A stretch of 35,584 bases of DNA from Chitinophagaceae bacterium (lineage in GTDB: Bacteria; Bacteroidota; Bacteroidia; Chitinophagales; Chitinophagaceae), in assembly GCA_947458335.1 (NCBI GenBank), contig CANGYW010000007.1, positions 1-35,584 of the forward strand. The letters run 5' to 3'. A model generated the notes under the pieces. That model was given only the letters and a program-made list of their open reading frames with translations. It had not been told where the DNA came from and did no database searches. Shown here in pieces: positions 8,499 through 17,131 of this stretch. Position numbers and translations under genes: made by a program. Positions within the stretch are counted from its first letter, which is position 1; each line of letters starts with the position of its first letter.

Positions 8499-9569
8499 TC
8501 AGTTTATCTTGAATCGGTTAAGATCGGCCTCGGAGCAAAGGGGTGTCCGATAGAGCAGGTGCTGGACCAACTGGTGGGCAAAATAGGGGGCGAGTGAACA
8601 GCCTTTGGTGCCCATACCACCCAATATGCCAATGGCAGGATTTTTTTCGAGCATGCCAACAAAGGGTCTTCTTTCTTTGGAGCCAGGTCGTATGGCGGCC
8701 CAGTGATCGGTGACCGTAAAAGGTAGTTGAAGCCACTTGTTTAGAGTTTGCTCGACCGATGTTCGAAAGCCGGTACTAGGATAGGGATCGCTGAAAGCCC
8801 ATTCGTAGCTGGAACCCACCCACCAATACCCCGAATGCCCCAGCGGGATCATGGTCAGCGGTCCTTTGAATACATGGGAGGTCGGTAGTTCAGGTGCCTG
8901 CACGATCAATGCCTCTCCCTTGACCGGTGCAATGGGCAAGTGATCGAAGAGTGGATTGTTATGAGTTCCGATACCGTCACAAAAGATTAAACAATCAAAT
9001 TCAATATCCTGGTAGCGCCCCCCCTTGGAAAGTGTTACCAGTTGGTCATATTCAAATTTACTTTCTAATAGACGTCCACTCAGCGAGAGATGTTTTTTAT
9101 AGGATGCTAACAGCAGGTCCGGACGTACCTGATAGCTTTTTTGAATTATTCCATAGCCGTACAGGCGATCAAACGCTTTTGCCTCGGGCAGTTCTTCTTG
9201 TGGTAGGACCAGATAGTCGTTTTGCTCGGTGGCTCGCTTTTCAAAGATAGAACGGCTATCTGCATGCGAGAAGAATTGTACGATGCTTCGCTCCTCAAAA
9301 AGGTTGTCAACGGGTTTAGTTGATCTCGAAAGTAAAAACTGCTCCAGTTGCCTGTACTGCTGTTGAGCAAAAGGCATCAGTTCATCAATCAGCCAGGTTT
9401 TGACCAGTCTTCTACCTGTGATGGGATTGATAAGTCCGCCCGCCTGCTTAGAAGCATTGGGTAGATTCCCCGGGTCGAGCATGAGAAATTCTCTTTTTTC
9501 CTGCTCCAGAAAATAGCTGAGCCAGGTTCCGCAAAGACCTTGACCTACGAGCAGAAATTCGGTTTTCAT
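8499..9569 (-). CDS. FAD-dependent oxidoreductase, DAO (glycine/D-amino-acid oxidase) family
   Basis: A 356-residue flavoprotein. The N-terminal Rossmann beta-alpha-beta motif is G9-Q-G-L-C-G14, followed by an acidic residue at the end of the second strand (LMLDPG). A conserved-looking AGGLINPITGRR lies at 43-54, and a C-terminal FAD-contacting segment reads GILGGMGTKGCSLAPYFAHQL. The DAO fold oxidises amines or amino acids. Relatives include glycine oxidase ThiO, sarcosine oxidase and the MnmC oxidase domain. No thiamine genes are nearby, so I do not assign ThiO. It follows the mini-A2M gene by 34 bp on the same strand. A TACCTTTA box ends exactly 4 nt before its ATG. Confidence 0.85.
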   Translation of the reverse strand: MKTEFLLVGQGLCGTWLSYFLEQEKREFLMLDPGNLPNASKQAGGLINPITGRRLVKTWLIDELMPFAQQQYRQLEQFLLSRSTKPVDNLFEERSIVQFFSHADSRSIFEKRATEQNDYLVLPQEELPEAKAFDRLYGYGIIQKSYQVRPDLLLASYKKHLSLSGRLLESKFEYDQLVTLSKGGRYQDIEFDCLIFCDGIGTHNNPLFDHLPIAPVKGEALIVQAPELPTSHVFKGPLTMIPLGHSGYWWVGSSYEWAFSDPYPSTGFRTSVEQTLNKWLQLPFTVTDHWAAIRPGSKERRPFVGMLEKNPAIGILGGMGTKGCSLAPYFAHQLVQHLLYRTPLCSEADLNRFKIN

Positions 9570-9573
9570 TTGG

Positions 9574-9581
9574 TAAAGGTA
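9574..9581 (-). promoter_or_regulatory. candidate -7 box abutting the DAO oxidoreductase start
   Basis: On the minus strand TACCTTTA (one mismatch to TAnnTTTG) is followed by CCAA and then the ATG at 9569. If functional it would start transcription at or next to the start codon. No -33 element is clear. Confidence 0.25.
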
Positions 9582-9603
9582 CAGGAACGAGGAGCGTTGC
9601 TTA

Positions 9604-10467
9604 TTAGTCGATCAGGATGCTGCTTGTCGCTGTACGATACTCGCGACGGGTAGCATTAAATAGCAGCAATCGACAAGATGGTACCAAAAACTCACCAGGG
9701 TATCGGGCAGTGAATGGGTAATCCCATTGGTATGGGCCGGGGGCAAGTCCATAAAGCATCATGCTGATGGCAGTGTCCGACTTGGATTTTTGCACTATCG
9801 ATGTTGGCTTTCCTTTTTTGAACTGCACATTGTTACCGGTTGGTTGCAGTCCGGCCGAGAGCGGAAGCAGCACTAGGCAGCTGTCCATTTTTTGGTTGAT
9901 ATAGATGGCCATCCGAAGGACGACAGGCTGGTCGACAGGTTGAGTGCTAAAAGCAGTGATCGCTTGCTCGACCACCGATTTAGCTGATTGTTTATTTACA
10001 GCGATCAGTCCAATGCCACCTTTCATTGTTCTCTGATACTCCTGCTGAGCGGCCTCAGTTTGATGATCGGCATCTCTAACATCAAAATATCCACGAACCA
10101 ACTGATGCGTAGTATCGATACGTACGGTCAATTGCCAAAATACTTTTCCGGTAAAGAGATTAGGGATCGTGATCGGAAACCGAACTGCATTGCGTTCACC
10201 TGCGGCAAGCGTAAAGTATTGGTTTGCTAATTGATTGTAGAACCATCCATCGACCGGCTGCTTCTTTACGGCATCAAAAAGTTCAAGTTGCAAATTGCCG
10301 GTTTGCTCACTGCCGCTGTTATTGGCCAGCAAAAATTGAAGTTTGGGTTGGTCGCCGGGGTAAAAAAAAGCGGGAAGGTCTGCAGATGCAGCTACAGAAA
10401 ATTGTGAATGGCCAGCAGTGGTGATCGCTGACCATACAAACGCCAACAGTAAAAGACAGGTGCGCAT
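9604..10467 (-). CDS. secreted mini alpha-2-macroglobulin-like protein (MG-type domain plus C-terminal domain, no thioester domain)
   Basis: A 287-residue exported protein with a signal peptide of about 21 residues (hydrophobic core LLLLAFVWSAITTAG). Residues 25-120 resemble the macroglobulin domain just before the thioester domain of large bacterial A2M proteins. The matching landmarks are ADLPAFFYPGDQ, an N-rich beta strand, LELFDAVKKQPVD, a FTLAAGERNAVRFPITIP strand pair and VFWQLTVR. Residues 170-287 resemble the A2M C-terminal domain: PVVLRMAIYINQKMDSCLVL, LYGLAPGPYQWDYPFTARYPGEF and a final beta strand. Bacterial A2Ms are normally 1,500-2,000 residues. The bait region, thioester CxEQ motif and helical TED are absent. 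The ATG abuts the sucD stop. I infer this assignment from remembered family patterns, so function is unknown. Confidence 0.6.
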   Translation of the reverse strand: MRTCLLLLAFVWSAITTAGHSQFSVAASADLPAFFYPGDQPKLQFLLANNSGSEQTGNLQLELFDAVKKQPVDGWFYNQLANQYFTLAAGERNAVRFPITIPNLFTGKVFWQLTVRIDTTHQLVRGYFDVRDADHQTEAAQQEYQRTMKGGIGLIAVNKQSAKSVVEQAITAFSTQPVDQPVVLRMAIYINQKMDSCLVLLPLSAGLQPTGNNVQFKKGKPTSIVQKSKSDTAISMMLYGLAPGPYQWDYPFTARYPGEFLVPSCRLLLFNATRREYRTATSSILID

Positions 10468-11343
10468 TTATTTCTTTAAGACCTCAGCCATCTTCTTTCC
10501 GATATCGGCCGGGCTACTCACTACGTGAATGCCGCAGTCGCCCATAATCTTCATTTTGGCAGCAGCTGTATCGTCGGCCCCGCCCACAATGGCACCAGCA
10601 TGACCCATCCTTCTACCGGGAGGAGCGGTTTGTCCGGCGATAAAACCAACGACCGGCTTTTTATTTCCATTTGCTTTTATCCAATGGGCCGCCTCAGCTT
10701 CCATGCCTCCCCCGATCTCTCCGATCATGACGATAGCATCGGTATCGGGGTCTTGCATAAAGAGTTCAACTGCTTCTTTCGTGGTTGTTCCAATAATGGG
10801 GTCTCCACCAATTCCTACTGCAGTAGAGATGCCCAGACCAGCTTTGGCAACCTGATCGGCTGCCTCGTAGGTTAGTGTACCTGATTTAGAAACGATACCT
10901 ACCCGTCCTTTTACAAAAACGAATCCGGGCATGATACCCACCTTACATTCGCCAGCCGTAATAACACCGGGACAATTAGGTCCGACCAGGCGGGTAGGTT
11001 TACCTAGCAAATAATTTTTTACACGCACCATGTCTTGAACAGGAATTCCTTCGGTAATGCAAACCACCAGGCCAATACCCGCTTCGGCAGCTTCCATAAT
11101 CGCGTCGGCCGCAAAAGCAGGGGGAACAAAGATGATGCTTACGTCGGCTTTAGTAGCCTTAACTGCGTCAGCAACTGTGTTGAATACAGGTCGGTCCAGA
11201 TGAAGGGTGCCTCCTTTTCCGGGAGTAACTCCTCCGACTACCTGGGTGCCGTACTCGATCATCTGAGAGGCATGAAAACTACCTTCTGTGCCGGTAAATC
11301 CTTGCACTAGTATCTTAGAATTCTTATTGATAAGGATGCTCAT
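10468..11343 (-). CDS. sucD: succinyl-CoA synthetase alpha subunit
   Basis: The alpha subunit of the TCA-cycle enzyme that makes ATP or GTP from succinyl-CoA. The 291-residue protein has the CoA-binding Rossmann region at the start ([14 protein letters not shown]), GPNCPGVI at 121-128, the SKSGTLTYE phosphate loop at 152-160 and the phosphorylated active-site histidine at about 248 in [13 protein letters not shown]. The beta subunit SucC is not in the window, so the two subunits are unlinked here. The next gene's ATG directly abuts its stop with no gap. TACCTTTG lies in the 45-bp gap upstream, suggesting its own promoter inside the minus-strand run. Confidence 0.97.
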   Translation of the reverse strand: MSILINKNSKILVQGFTGTEGSFHASQMIEYGTQVVGGVTPGKGGTLHLDRPVFNTVADAVKATKADVSIIFVPPAFAADAIMEAAEAGIGLVVCITEGIPVQDMVRVKNYLLGKPTRLVGPNCPGVITAGECKVGIMPGFVFVKGRVGIVSKSGTLTYEAADQVAKAGLGISTAVGIGGDPIIGTTTKEAVELFMQDPDTDAIVMIGEIGGGMEAEAAHWIKANGNKKPVVGFIAGQTAPPGRRMGHAGAIVGGADDTAAAKMKIMGDCGIHVVSSPADIGKKMAEVLKK

Positions 11344-11366
11344 AGCGGGCTGCTTAAAAGTTGCCG

Positions 11367-11374
11367 CAAAGGTA
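11367..11374 (-). promoter_or_regulatory. candidate -7 box for sucD
   Basis: TACCTTTG on the minus strand is an exact match to the Bacteroidota -7 consensus TAnnTTTG and lies 23 nt before the sucD ATG, within the gap after mlaF. A -33 TTTG is not evident. It would allow sucD and the genes below it to be expressed separately from maeB-mlaEF. Confidence 0.5.
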
Positions 11375-11388
11375 GGGATTTGTGCGAA

Positions 11389-12201
11389 TCAGCTACGAGT
11401 CATGTCGTCCATATTGCGCACATTCGGCATCTTGCCCGTTTCCTCGAGCATCCGCATGTCTTTGGCATCTTTAAGGAACTCAGAGGCGAAAATAAAGTCG
11501 TTGAGCAATTGGTTTTTACTAAAGATGATGTCCTTGCGGGTTCCTTCCCATTCTTTTTTACCTTGATACATGTACAAAATATAGTCGCCGGTTTCCATTA
11601 CGCTGTTCATGTCATGGGTATTGACCACGGTAGTGATATTAAACTCTACGGTCAACTCCTGGATCAGCTTGTCAATTACCAAAGATGTTTGCGGATCGAG
11701 CCCCGAGTTGGGTTCATCACAAAAAAGATACTTAGGGTTTAGTACTACTGCTCGGGCCAGGGCCACTCTTTTTTTCATACCCCCGCTTAGTTCGGCCGGA
11801 AATTTTCTGTTGACATCCTTTAGATTGACCCTTTCGAGCACCTCGTTGACCCGCTTAAGTTTCTGAGGGGCCGAGTCTGTGGTAAACATGTCGAGCGGAA
11901 ACATAATGTTCTGTTCAACGGTCAATGAATCGAAAAGGGCCGATCCCTGAAAGAGCATACCGATTTCTTTACGGATGTTGGTACGCTGCTCTTGGTTCAT
12001 CGAAAAGAAGTTGTCGCCATGGTAGCATATCTCACCTTGATCGGGAGTCAGCAGTCCGACCATGCATTTCATTAGTACCGTTTTTCCGCTGCCGCTGGCT
12101 CCAATGATAAGGTTACACTGCCCCGGCTTCATCTCGGCACTTACGTTCTCTATTACGACTTTGTCGCCAAATTTTTTTTGTATGTTCTTTACCTCAATCA
12201 T
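11389..12201 (-). CDS. mlaF: MlaF-type ABC transporter ATP-binding protein
   Basis: The ATPase of an MCE/Mla-type lipid transporter at the inner membrane. The 270-residue protein has Walker A GASGSGKT at 34-41, the Q-loop glutamine at 85 in MLFQGSALF, the signature LSGGM at 138-142 and Walker B YLFCDEP at 158-164. The H-loop His is in NTHDM. The SGGMKKRVALARA form is typical of MlaF. A C-terminal extension (about 245-270, ending NMDDMTRS) is longer than the core fold. The gene starts 7 bp after the permease stop, so they are certainly cotranscribed. No MCE-domain (MlaD) gene is adjacent. Confidence 0.9.
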   Translation of the reverse strand: MIEVKNIQKKFGDKVVIENVSAEMKPGQCNLIIGASGSGKTVLMKCMVGLLTPDQGEICYHGDNFFSMNQEQRTNIRKEIGMLFQGSALFDSLTVEQNIMFPLDMFTTDSAPQKLKRVNEVLERVNLKDVNRKFPAELSGGMKKRVALARAVVLNPKYLFCDEPNSGLDPQTSLVIDKLIQELTVEFNITTVVNTHDMNSVMETGDYILYMYQGKKEWEGTRKDIIFSKNQLLNDFIFASEFLKDAKDMRMLEETGKMPNVRNMDDMTRS

Positions 12202-12208
12202 AGGTTAA

Positions 12209-12946
12209 TTAGAGGAGTAAGGCCGATAAGATGTAATCAGCAAATAAAATCAAGACGCAACTTACGACCACGGCCTTCGTACTGGCCCGGCCTATTTCTA
12301 GTGCTCCTCCGCGAACATAGTAGCCATAATAGGCAGGAACGCTAGAGATGATAAAAGAAAACACATACCCTTTAACCAGAGCAAAGAAAACATTGTAGGG
12401 TAAAAAGTCGGCAGCTAGTCCTTTGTCGAATATGTTCGGCGAAATAATGCCCGCTGCGGTACCGGCCAATCGTCCCCCCCAGATACCCAGCGCCATCGCT
12501 ATGATAACGAGCAACGGAATCATAAGCATGGCCGCTGCAATTTTGGGCAAGATCAAATAGGTTTTTGTATTGATGCCCATAATTTCAAGCGCATCGATTT
12601 GTTCACTAACACGCATATTGCCTAACTCACTGGCTATTCGGCTGCCCGCTACTCCCGCTAACACTATACAGACTAGGGTGGGGGCAAATTCTAGGATGAC
12701 CGTATCGCGCACGATCTGAGCAATAGTAGTGAGCGGTATCAGCGGACTTACCAGCTGATAGGCTGTTTGAATGGTAGAGACAGCCCCGATAAATACTGAG
12801 ATAATCGCAACAATTCCCAGCGAACCGATTCCGATCTCTACGCATTGATGCATAAGCTCCTTCCAATACATGCTGGCTTTTTCAGGGCGTTTAAACATGC
12901 CCTTGAGCATCAGCAAAAATTGGCCTATGTCGCTCAGTAAACGCAT
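12209..12946 (-). CDS. mlaE: MlaE-type lipid ABC transporter permease
   Basis: The 245-residue permease partner of MlaF. It has an amphipathic N-terminal helix (about 10-35) followed by about five membrane segments, including GIVAIISVFIGAVSTIQTAY, IPLLVIIAMALGIWGG and VVVSCVLILFADYILSALLL. The MlaE signature is clear: a glutamate in the APTLVCIVLAGVAGSRIASELG stretch, then VSEQIDALEIMGI. The family moves phospholipids between the membranes in Gram-negative bacteria. The gene lies 5 bp after the maeB stop, so its expression is tied to malic enzyme. The other Mla components are absent here. Confidence 0.92.
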   Translation of the reverse strand: MRLLSDIGQFLLMLKGMFKRPEKASMYWKELMHQCVEIGIGSLGIVAIISVFIGAVSTIQTAYQLVSPLIPLTTIAQIVRDTVILEFAPTLVCIVLAGVAGSRIASELGNMRVSEQIDALEIMGINTKTYLILPKIAAAMLMIPLLVIIAMALGIWGGRLAGTAAGIISPNIFDKGLAADFLPYNVFFALVKGYVFSFIISSVPAYYGYYVRGGALEIGRASTKAVVVSCVLILFADYILSALLL

Positions 12947-12951
12947 GGTCG

Positions 12952-15297
12952 CTATACTGTTTTTTCTTTTCTAAACCGCTTCCACCAGCGCGATTGTCGT
13001 ACGATCTCTTTGGTGGGCGTTTGTGTTTTTGACTTTTGCTGCGCATCCACCACGGCGATCACCGCCATGTTGATGATGCTGCGAATAGAACTGCCGAGTT
13101 GCAAAATGTGGACTGGCTTTTTTAGTCCTAGTAAGATTGGGCCTACCGCATCGGCCGTGTCTAACTCTTTCATCAGATTATAGGCGATATTGCCGGAGGC
13201 GAGGTTAGGGAAAATTAGCACATTGACATCTTTATCGGCCAGCTCACAGAAGGGATAATTCTCTTGCATCAACTCTTTGTTAAAGGCGACACTTGCCTGC
13301 ATCTCTCCATCTACAATCAGCGAAGGATTTTTCTCTTTAACGATGGCGCGGGCTCTAGCTACTAGTCTTGCCTCTGGCGAATCACTACTGCCAAAATTTG
13401 AGTAACTGAGCATGGCAATGCGGGGCGTAATATTAAATTGTCTGACCTCTTTGGCAGCTAGCAACGTAATTTCGGCCAGCTCTTCGGCAGTGGGGTTAAA
13501 GTTAACCGTTGTATCTGCTAAAAATAAGGGTCCTTTTTTGGTCAGCATCATGTACATGCCCGCGATCTTGCTAACACCTTCTTCCATGCCGATTACCTGA
13601 ATGGCGGGTCGGATGGTATCTGGATAATTTTTTGTAAGACCCGATATCATGGCATCTGCCTCGCCACACTCCACCATCATGGCTCCAAAGTGGTTGCGAT
13701 CTTTCATGATCTTTCTAGATTCATACACGTTGAATCCTTTGCGACTGCGTTTGGCTAAAAACAGATCTCCGTATTGGTTTCTTTTTTCTTCGAGGGCATC
13801 GCTGCGAGGATCAAATACAGGTAGTCCTTCCAGATCGACTCCATTTTCTTCTGCAATTGCTTTGATCTTCTGTTCGTTGCCCAGCAAGATCGGAAAACCT
13901 ATACCTTCATCAAAGACGAGTTGCGCTGCCTTCAGCACTTTTATGTTATCGGCTTCGGCAAATACGATCCGCTTAGGATCGCGTCGGGCCTTGTTGCCAA
14001 TGGCACGCATAACCTGGTTATCGAGACCCAGTCGTTTGTTGAGCTCGTTGGTGTAGAGGTCCCAATCAGTAATAGGAAATTGAGCCACGCCACTTTCCAT
14101 CGCAGCTTTAGCAACCGCAGGAGCCACTGTTGCCAGCAAACGAGGGTCAAGTGGTTTGGGAATGATATAATTGGGTCCAAAGGAGATGGTAGACTCATTA
14201 TACGCCATGGTCACAATGTCGGGAACAGGGGTCTTGGTCAGCTCGGCAAGGGCTTTTACCGCCGCCAATTTCATCGCCTCATTAATTTGCCTGGCTCTTA
14301 CATCGAGGGCGCCTCTAAATATATACGGGAATCCCAGCACGTTATTAACTTGATTGGGATAGTCGCTTCTACCGGTTGCCATAATAATATCTTTTCTGGC
14401 TTCGGTGGCTTCTTCCCAACTAATCTCCGGGTCGGGATTCGCCATAGCAAATACGATCGGATTTTTGGCCATACTCTTGACCATCTCTTTTGAGAGAATA
14501 CCGCCTTTGCTCAGCCCAATAAATACATCGGCATCTTTCATGGCTTCTGCAAGGGTCAGGTTCTTTCCTTTCGCAACAAATTCTTTTTTTAGCTCGTCTA
14601 GATCAGTGCGACTTTCATGTACCAGACCCTTACTATCATAGACCCAAAAATTTTCTTTTCGTGCTCCTAGGGCTACATAGAGTTTCATACAGGCAACTGC
14701 AGCGGCTCCGGCACCGCTAACTACAAAGCGCAGTTTGTCCATCTTTTTTTTCTGTAACTCGCAGGCATTGAGTAAGGCTGCTGCACTAATAATGGCCGTA
14801 CCGTGCTGGTCGTCGTGCATAATTGGAATGCTCAACTCTTCTTTCAGCCTTTTCTCTATATAAAAACATTCAGGCGCTTTGATGTCTTCTAGATTGATCC
14901 CGCCGAAGGTGGGCTCTAGTGCTTTGACAATGGCTACAAATTTCTCTGGATCTTGTTCGTTGATCTCAATGTCAAAAACATCGATATCGGCAAAAATTTT
15001 AAAGAGCACCCCTTTTCCCTCCATCACGGGCTTGCCGGCTTCGGGGCCGATGTCACCTAATCCCAGCACTGCGGTACCATTGCTAATCACCGCTACCAAG
15101 TTTCCTTTAGCGGTGTATTTATAAACATTTTCTTTATTGGCGGCGATCTCCAAGCAGGGCTCGGCTACTCCCGGGGAATAAGCCAGCGAAAGGTCTCGTT
15201 GTGTTTTTGCTTCTTTGGTGGGAACTACTTCGATCTTTCCGGGCCTACCTTTAGCATGATACTCCAGGGCCTGTTGTTTTCTTAAGTCGTGCTGCAT
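12952..15297 (-). CDS. maeB: NADP-dependent malic enzyme with C-terminal phosphotransacetylase-like domain
   Basis: MaeB oxidatively decarboxylates malate to pyruvate, giving NADPH and CO2. The 781-residue protein has the malic domain with Tyr40 in AYSPGVAEP, Lys95, E137-D138 and D162 in [11 protein letters not shown]. The NAD(P)-binding domain has GAGAAA at 195-200. From about residue 435 there is a phosphotransacetylase-like domain ([41 protein letters not shown]-type [13 protein letters not shown]). In E. coli MaeB the equivalent domain is regulatory and acetyl-CoA responsive. The last 30 residues form a basic tail (WWKRFRKEK) beyond the family core. It is the first gene of the long minus-strand run, 110 bp downstream of the M20 gene. 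Confidence 0.95.
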   Translation of the reverse strand: MQHDLRKQQALEYHAKGRPGKIEVVPTKEAKTQRDLSLAYSPGVAEPCLEIAANKENVYKYTAKGNLVAVISNGTAVLGLGDIGPEAGKPVMEGKGVLFKIFADIDVFDIEINEQDPEKFVAIVKALEPTFGGINLEDIKAPECFYIEKRLKEELSIPIMHDDQHGTAIISAAALLNACELQKKKMDKLRFVVSGAGAAAVACMKLYVALGARKENFWVYDSKGLVHESRTDLDELKKEFVAKGKNLTLAEAMKDADVFIGLSKGGILSKEMVKSMAKNPIVFAMANPDPEISWEEATEARKDIIMATGRSDYPNQVNNVLGFPYIFRGALDVRARQINEAMKLAAVKALAELTKTPVPDIVTMAYNESTISFGPNYIIPKPLDPRLLATVAPAVAKAAMESGVAQFPITDWDLYTNELNKRLGLDNQVMRAIGNKARRDPKRIVFAEADNIKVLKAAQLVFDEGIGFPILLGNEQKIKAIAEENGVDLEGLPVFDPRSDALEEKRNQYGDLFLAKRSRKGFNVYESRKIMKDRNHFGAMMVECGEADAMISGLTKNYPDTIRPAIQVIGMEEGVSKIAGMYMMLTKKGPLFLADTTVNFNPTAEELAEITLLAAKEVRQFNITPRIAMLSYSNFGSSDSPEARLVARARAIVKEKNPSLIVDGEMQASVAFNKELMQENYPFCELADKDVNVLIFPNLASGNIAYNLMKELDTADAVGPILLGLKKPVHILQLGSSIRSIINMAVIAVVDAQQKSKTQTPTKEIVRQSRWWKRFRKEKTV

Positions 15298-15407
15298 AAT
15301 TCGTTATTGCGTTACTTGAATTTGGGCATGTCTCAAATGGCCTGCAAGGTACGATAAAATAGGGGTGTCTCTTGACAGACAATGACTACCAGAAATCGAA
15401 TGTTTTC

Positions 15408-16586
15408 TTAGGGCGAAAGATGCGCACCCAGCCAAGCCATCATGGCTGTTCCATAGGGAATGGCCTCTTCATCAACTTGAAAGCGTGATGTGTGTACGCC
15501 AAAAGTGTTACCAAGGGAGGGGTTTACTACTCCCAGCCTAAAAAAACAACCGGGTATTTGTTGGGCGTAATAACCAAAATCTTCGGCACCCATGCGAACT
15601 TCTGTTTCACTGATATTTTTTTCTCCGACCAGCTGAGCAGCGAGGGGTACTACTTGTTGATGTAGTTTTTCATCATTGTGTACACAAGGGTACCCAATAT
15701 CGATATGCAGTAAGGCCTCGCCGCCCATGGAAGAGACTACTTGCTCGGTTACCTGCCTGATCAACTGGTGCGCTTTAGCTCGCCAGTCCTCGTTCATGGC
15801 ACGAAAAGTGCCCATTAGTTTAACCTGATCGGGAATTACGTTGGTAGTATTGCCGCCCTGAATGGAAGTTATAGATAATACGGTAGGATTAAATGGATCA
15901 TTATGACGGCTAATCAATTGCTGCAGAGCTGTAATAAGATGGGCGCTGATCAAAATGGGGTCGGTAGTCAGGTGAGGAGAAGCTGCGTGGCCTCCTTTTC
16001 CTTTGATGGTGATATACAGTTCATCGGCACTGGCCATTACTTTGCCAGAGCGAAACGAAAAGGTACCGGTCTCTAATGTAGTACTCACATGGAGGGCCAG
16101 TATAGCTTGCGGCGAGGGGTTGTTTAGCACACCTTCTCTTATCATCAGCGAAGCGCCGCCTGGATTTTTTTCTTCTCCAGGTTGAAAGATGAGTTTAATG
16201 GTTCCCTCCCATTCGGAGCGTGTTTCTTGTAATAGACGCGCGGCTCCTAGCAGACAAGTGGTGTGTACATCGTGTCCGCAGGCATGCATAATACCCTCTT
16301 TTGTGGAGCGGTAAGGAAGATCGTTTTCTTCTTGAATGGGTAGTGCATCCATGTCGGCTCTTAGCGCGATTACTTTTTTACTTGGATTTTTTCCTTCGAT
16401 ACAGGCTACGACACCCGTAGTGGATAGCAGGTGATTTGTAATGCCGTATTCATGCAGTTTTGCCTGAACAAAAGCGGCGGTCTCAATTTCTTGGTAGCTT
16501 AATTCGGGATGGGCATGCAAGTGTCTTCTCCAAGCAATCAGTTCGCTGGCATGCTGTTGAGCCCATTGCAAAAAACGGTTTTGCAT
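15408..16586 (-). CDS. M20 family amidohydrolase/metallopeptidase (IAA-amino acid/hippurate hydrolase type)
   Basis: A 392-residue zinc/manganese hydrolase of the M20D group, which cleaves N-acyl amino acids or small peptides. Visible metal-site motifs are MHACGHDVHTT, FQPGEEKNPGGAS and the late MGAEDFGYYAQ. RRHLHAHPELSYQE at the N-terminus is diagnostic. The dimerisation insert starts near ITIKGKGGHAASPH. The open frame runs to 16649, which would overlap the SPOR gene by 29 bp. I chose the ATG at 16586, giving MQNRFLQWAQQHASEL, because of family length and the promoter-like box just before it. The exact substrate is unknown. No signal peptide is visible, so it is cytoplasmic. Confidence 0.92.
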   Translation of the reverse strand: MQNRFLQWAQQHASELIAWRRHLHAHPELSYQEIETAAFVQAKLHEYGITNHLLSTTGVVACIEGKNPSKKVIALRADMDALPIQEENDLPYRSTKEGIMHACGHDVHTTCLLGAARLLQETRSEWEGTIKLIFQPGEEKNPGGASLMIREGVLNNPSPQAILALHVSTTLETGTFSFRSGKVMASADELYITIKGKGGHAASPHLTTDPILISAHLITALQQLISRHNDPFNPTVLSITSIQGGNTTNVIPDQVKLMGTFRAMNEDWRAKAHQLIRQVTEQVVSSMGGEALLHIDIGYPCVHNDEKLHQQVVPLAAQLVGEKNISETEVRMGAEDFGYYAQQIPGCFFRLGVVNPSLGNTFGVHTSRFQVDEEAIPYGTAMMAWLGAHLSP

Positions 16587-16590
16587 ATCA

Positions 16591-16598
16591 CAAAAATA
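16591..16598 (-). promoter_or_regulatory. candidate -7 box abutting the M20 hydrolase start
   Basis: TATTTTTG on the minus strand fits TAnnTTTG exactly and is followed by TGAT and the ATG at 16586. Initiation from it would give a leaderless or almost leaderless mRNA. A -33 TTG lies about 23 nt upstream, slightly too far. Confidence 0.3.
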
Positions 16599-16620
16599 AG
16601 GGAAGCGGTTTTGCGGAAAT

Positions 16621-17097
16621 TCAATCTGGCAGATTCGTTTCTTCTTCACCCGATCCCTTAAGTTTTACCTCGATTACATCGTTGACGATAAAAACACCCT
16701 TTGGAAACAATAGCTCTAGTCTTCGCTGGTATTGCTCTGCTTCTTTGCGCTCCTTGAAGTTTCCCGCCTTAACACGGTAATAAGGGGATTGGTGAAACAG
16801 GTAGGCCTTGAGTTCTGGAAAGTACGAGTACACTTTTGTTTTTGCAGCCAGGGCCTCTTCGCGAAGGGTCGTGCTAATGACCAATAGTCGAAATCCTTTG
16901 TCTTGGCGGCGAGCCTGGCGACTAGTCTCTTCGTTGACCTGAATTTGTTTTTTGATAAGCCAATCAATACGAGGGTCCTTGTGTATGCTGATTTGACTAC
17001 TCTCGATAGATTTGATGAATAAACTGTCTTGTGCCCGCAGGTGATGCAAGAGGGATCCTGCCAAAAGAAGCTTCACCAAAAAACAAAATCTGTACAT
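16621..17097 (-). CDS. SPOR domain protein with signal peptide
   Basis: A 158-residue exported protein. The N-terminus (MYRFCFLVKLLLAGSLLHHLRAQ) is a signal peptide ending in AQ. A charged spacer of about 45 residues follows. The SPOR-like repeat spans about 68-148: GFRLLVISTTLREEALAAK, then YRVKAGNFKERKEAEQYQRRL and FPKGVFIVNDVIEVK. SPOR domains bind denuded peptidoglycan glycan strands, often at division sites, so a periplasmic wall-associated role is likely. The gene lies between the short ALDH gene (34 bp upstream) and the M20 gene, with a consensus promoter box at its own start. Confidence 0.82.
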   Translation of the reverse strand: MYRFCFLVKLLLAGSLLHHLRAQDSLFIKSIESSQISIHKDPRIDWLIKKQIQVNEETSRQARRQDKGFRLLVISTTLREEALAAKTKVYSYFPELKAYLFHQSPYYRVKAGNFKERKEAEQYQRRLELLFPKGVFIVNDVIEVKLKGSGEEETNLPD

Positions 17098-17101
17098 GTC
17101 A

Positions 17102-17109
17102 CAAAGTTA
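17102..17109 (-). promoter_or_regulatory. candidate -7 box abutting the SPOR gene start
   Basis: TAACTTTG on the minus strand, an exact TAnnTTTG match, is followed by TGAC and the ATG at 17097. It suggests that the SPOR gene is transcribed separately from the deoC cluster, with virtually no 5' leader. Confidence 0.4.
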
Positions 17110-17131
17110 CAGTACCCTACGGTGATTCAGA

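Noticed and set aside
13921-14493. 190-codon plus-strand frame inside maeB
   Set aside because: It is antisense to the conserved malic enzyme domain, with no family-like motifs.
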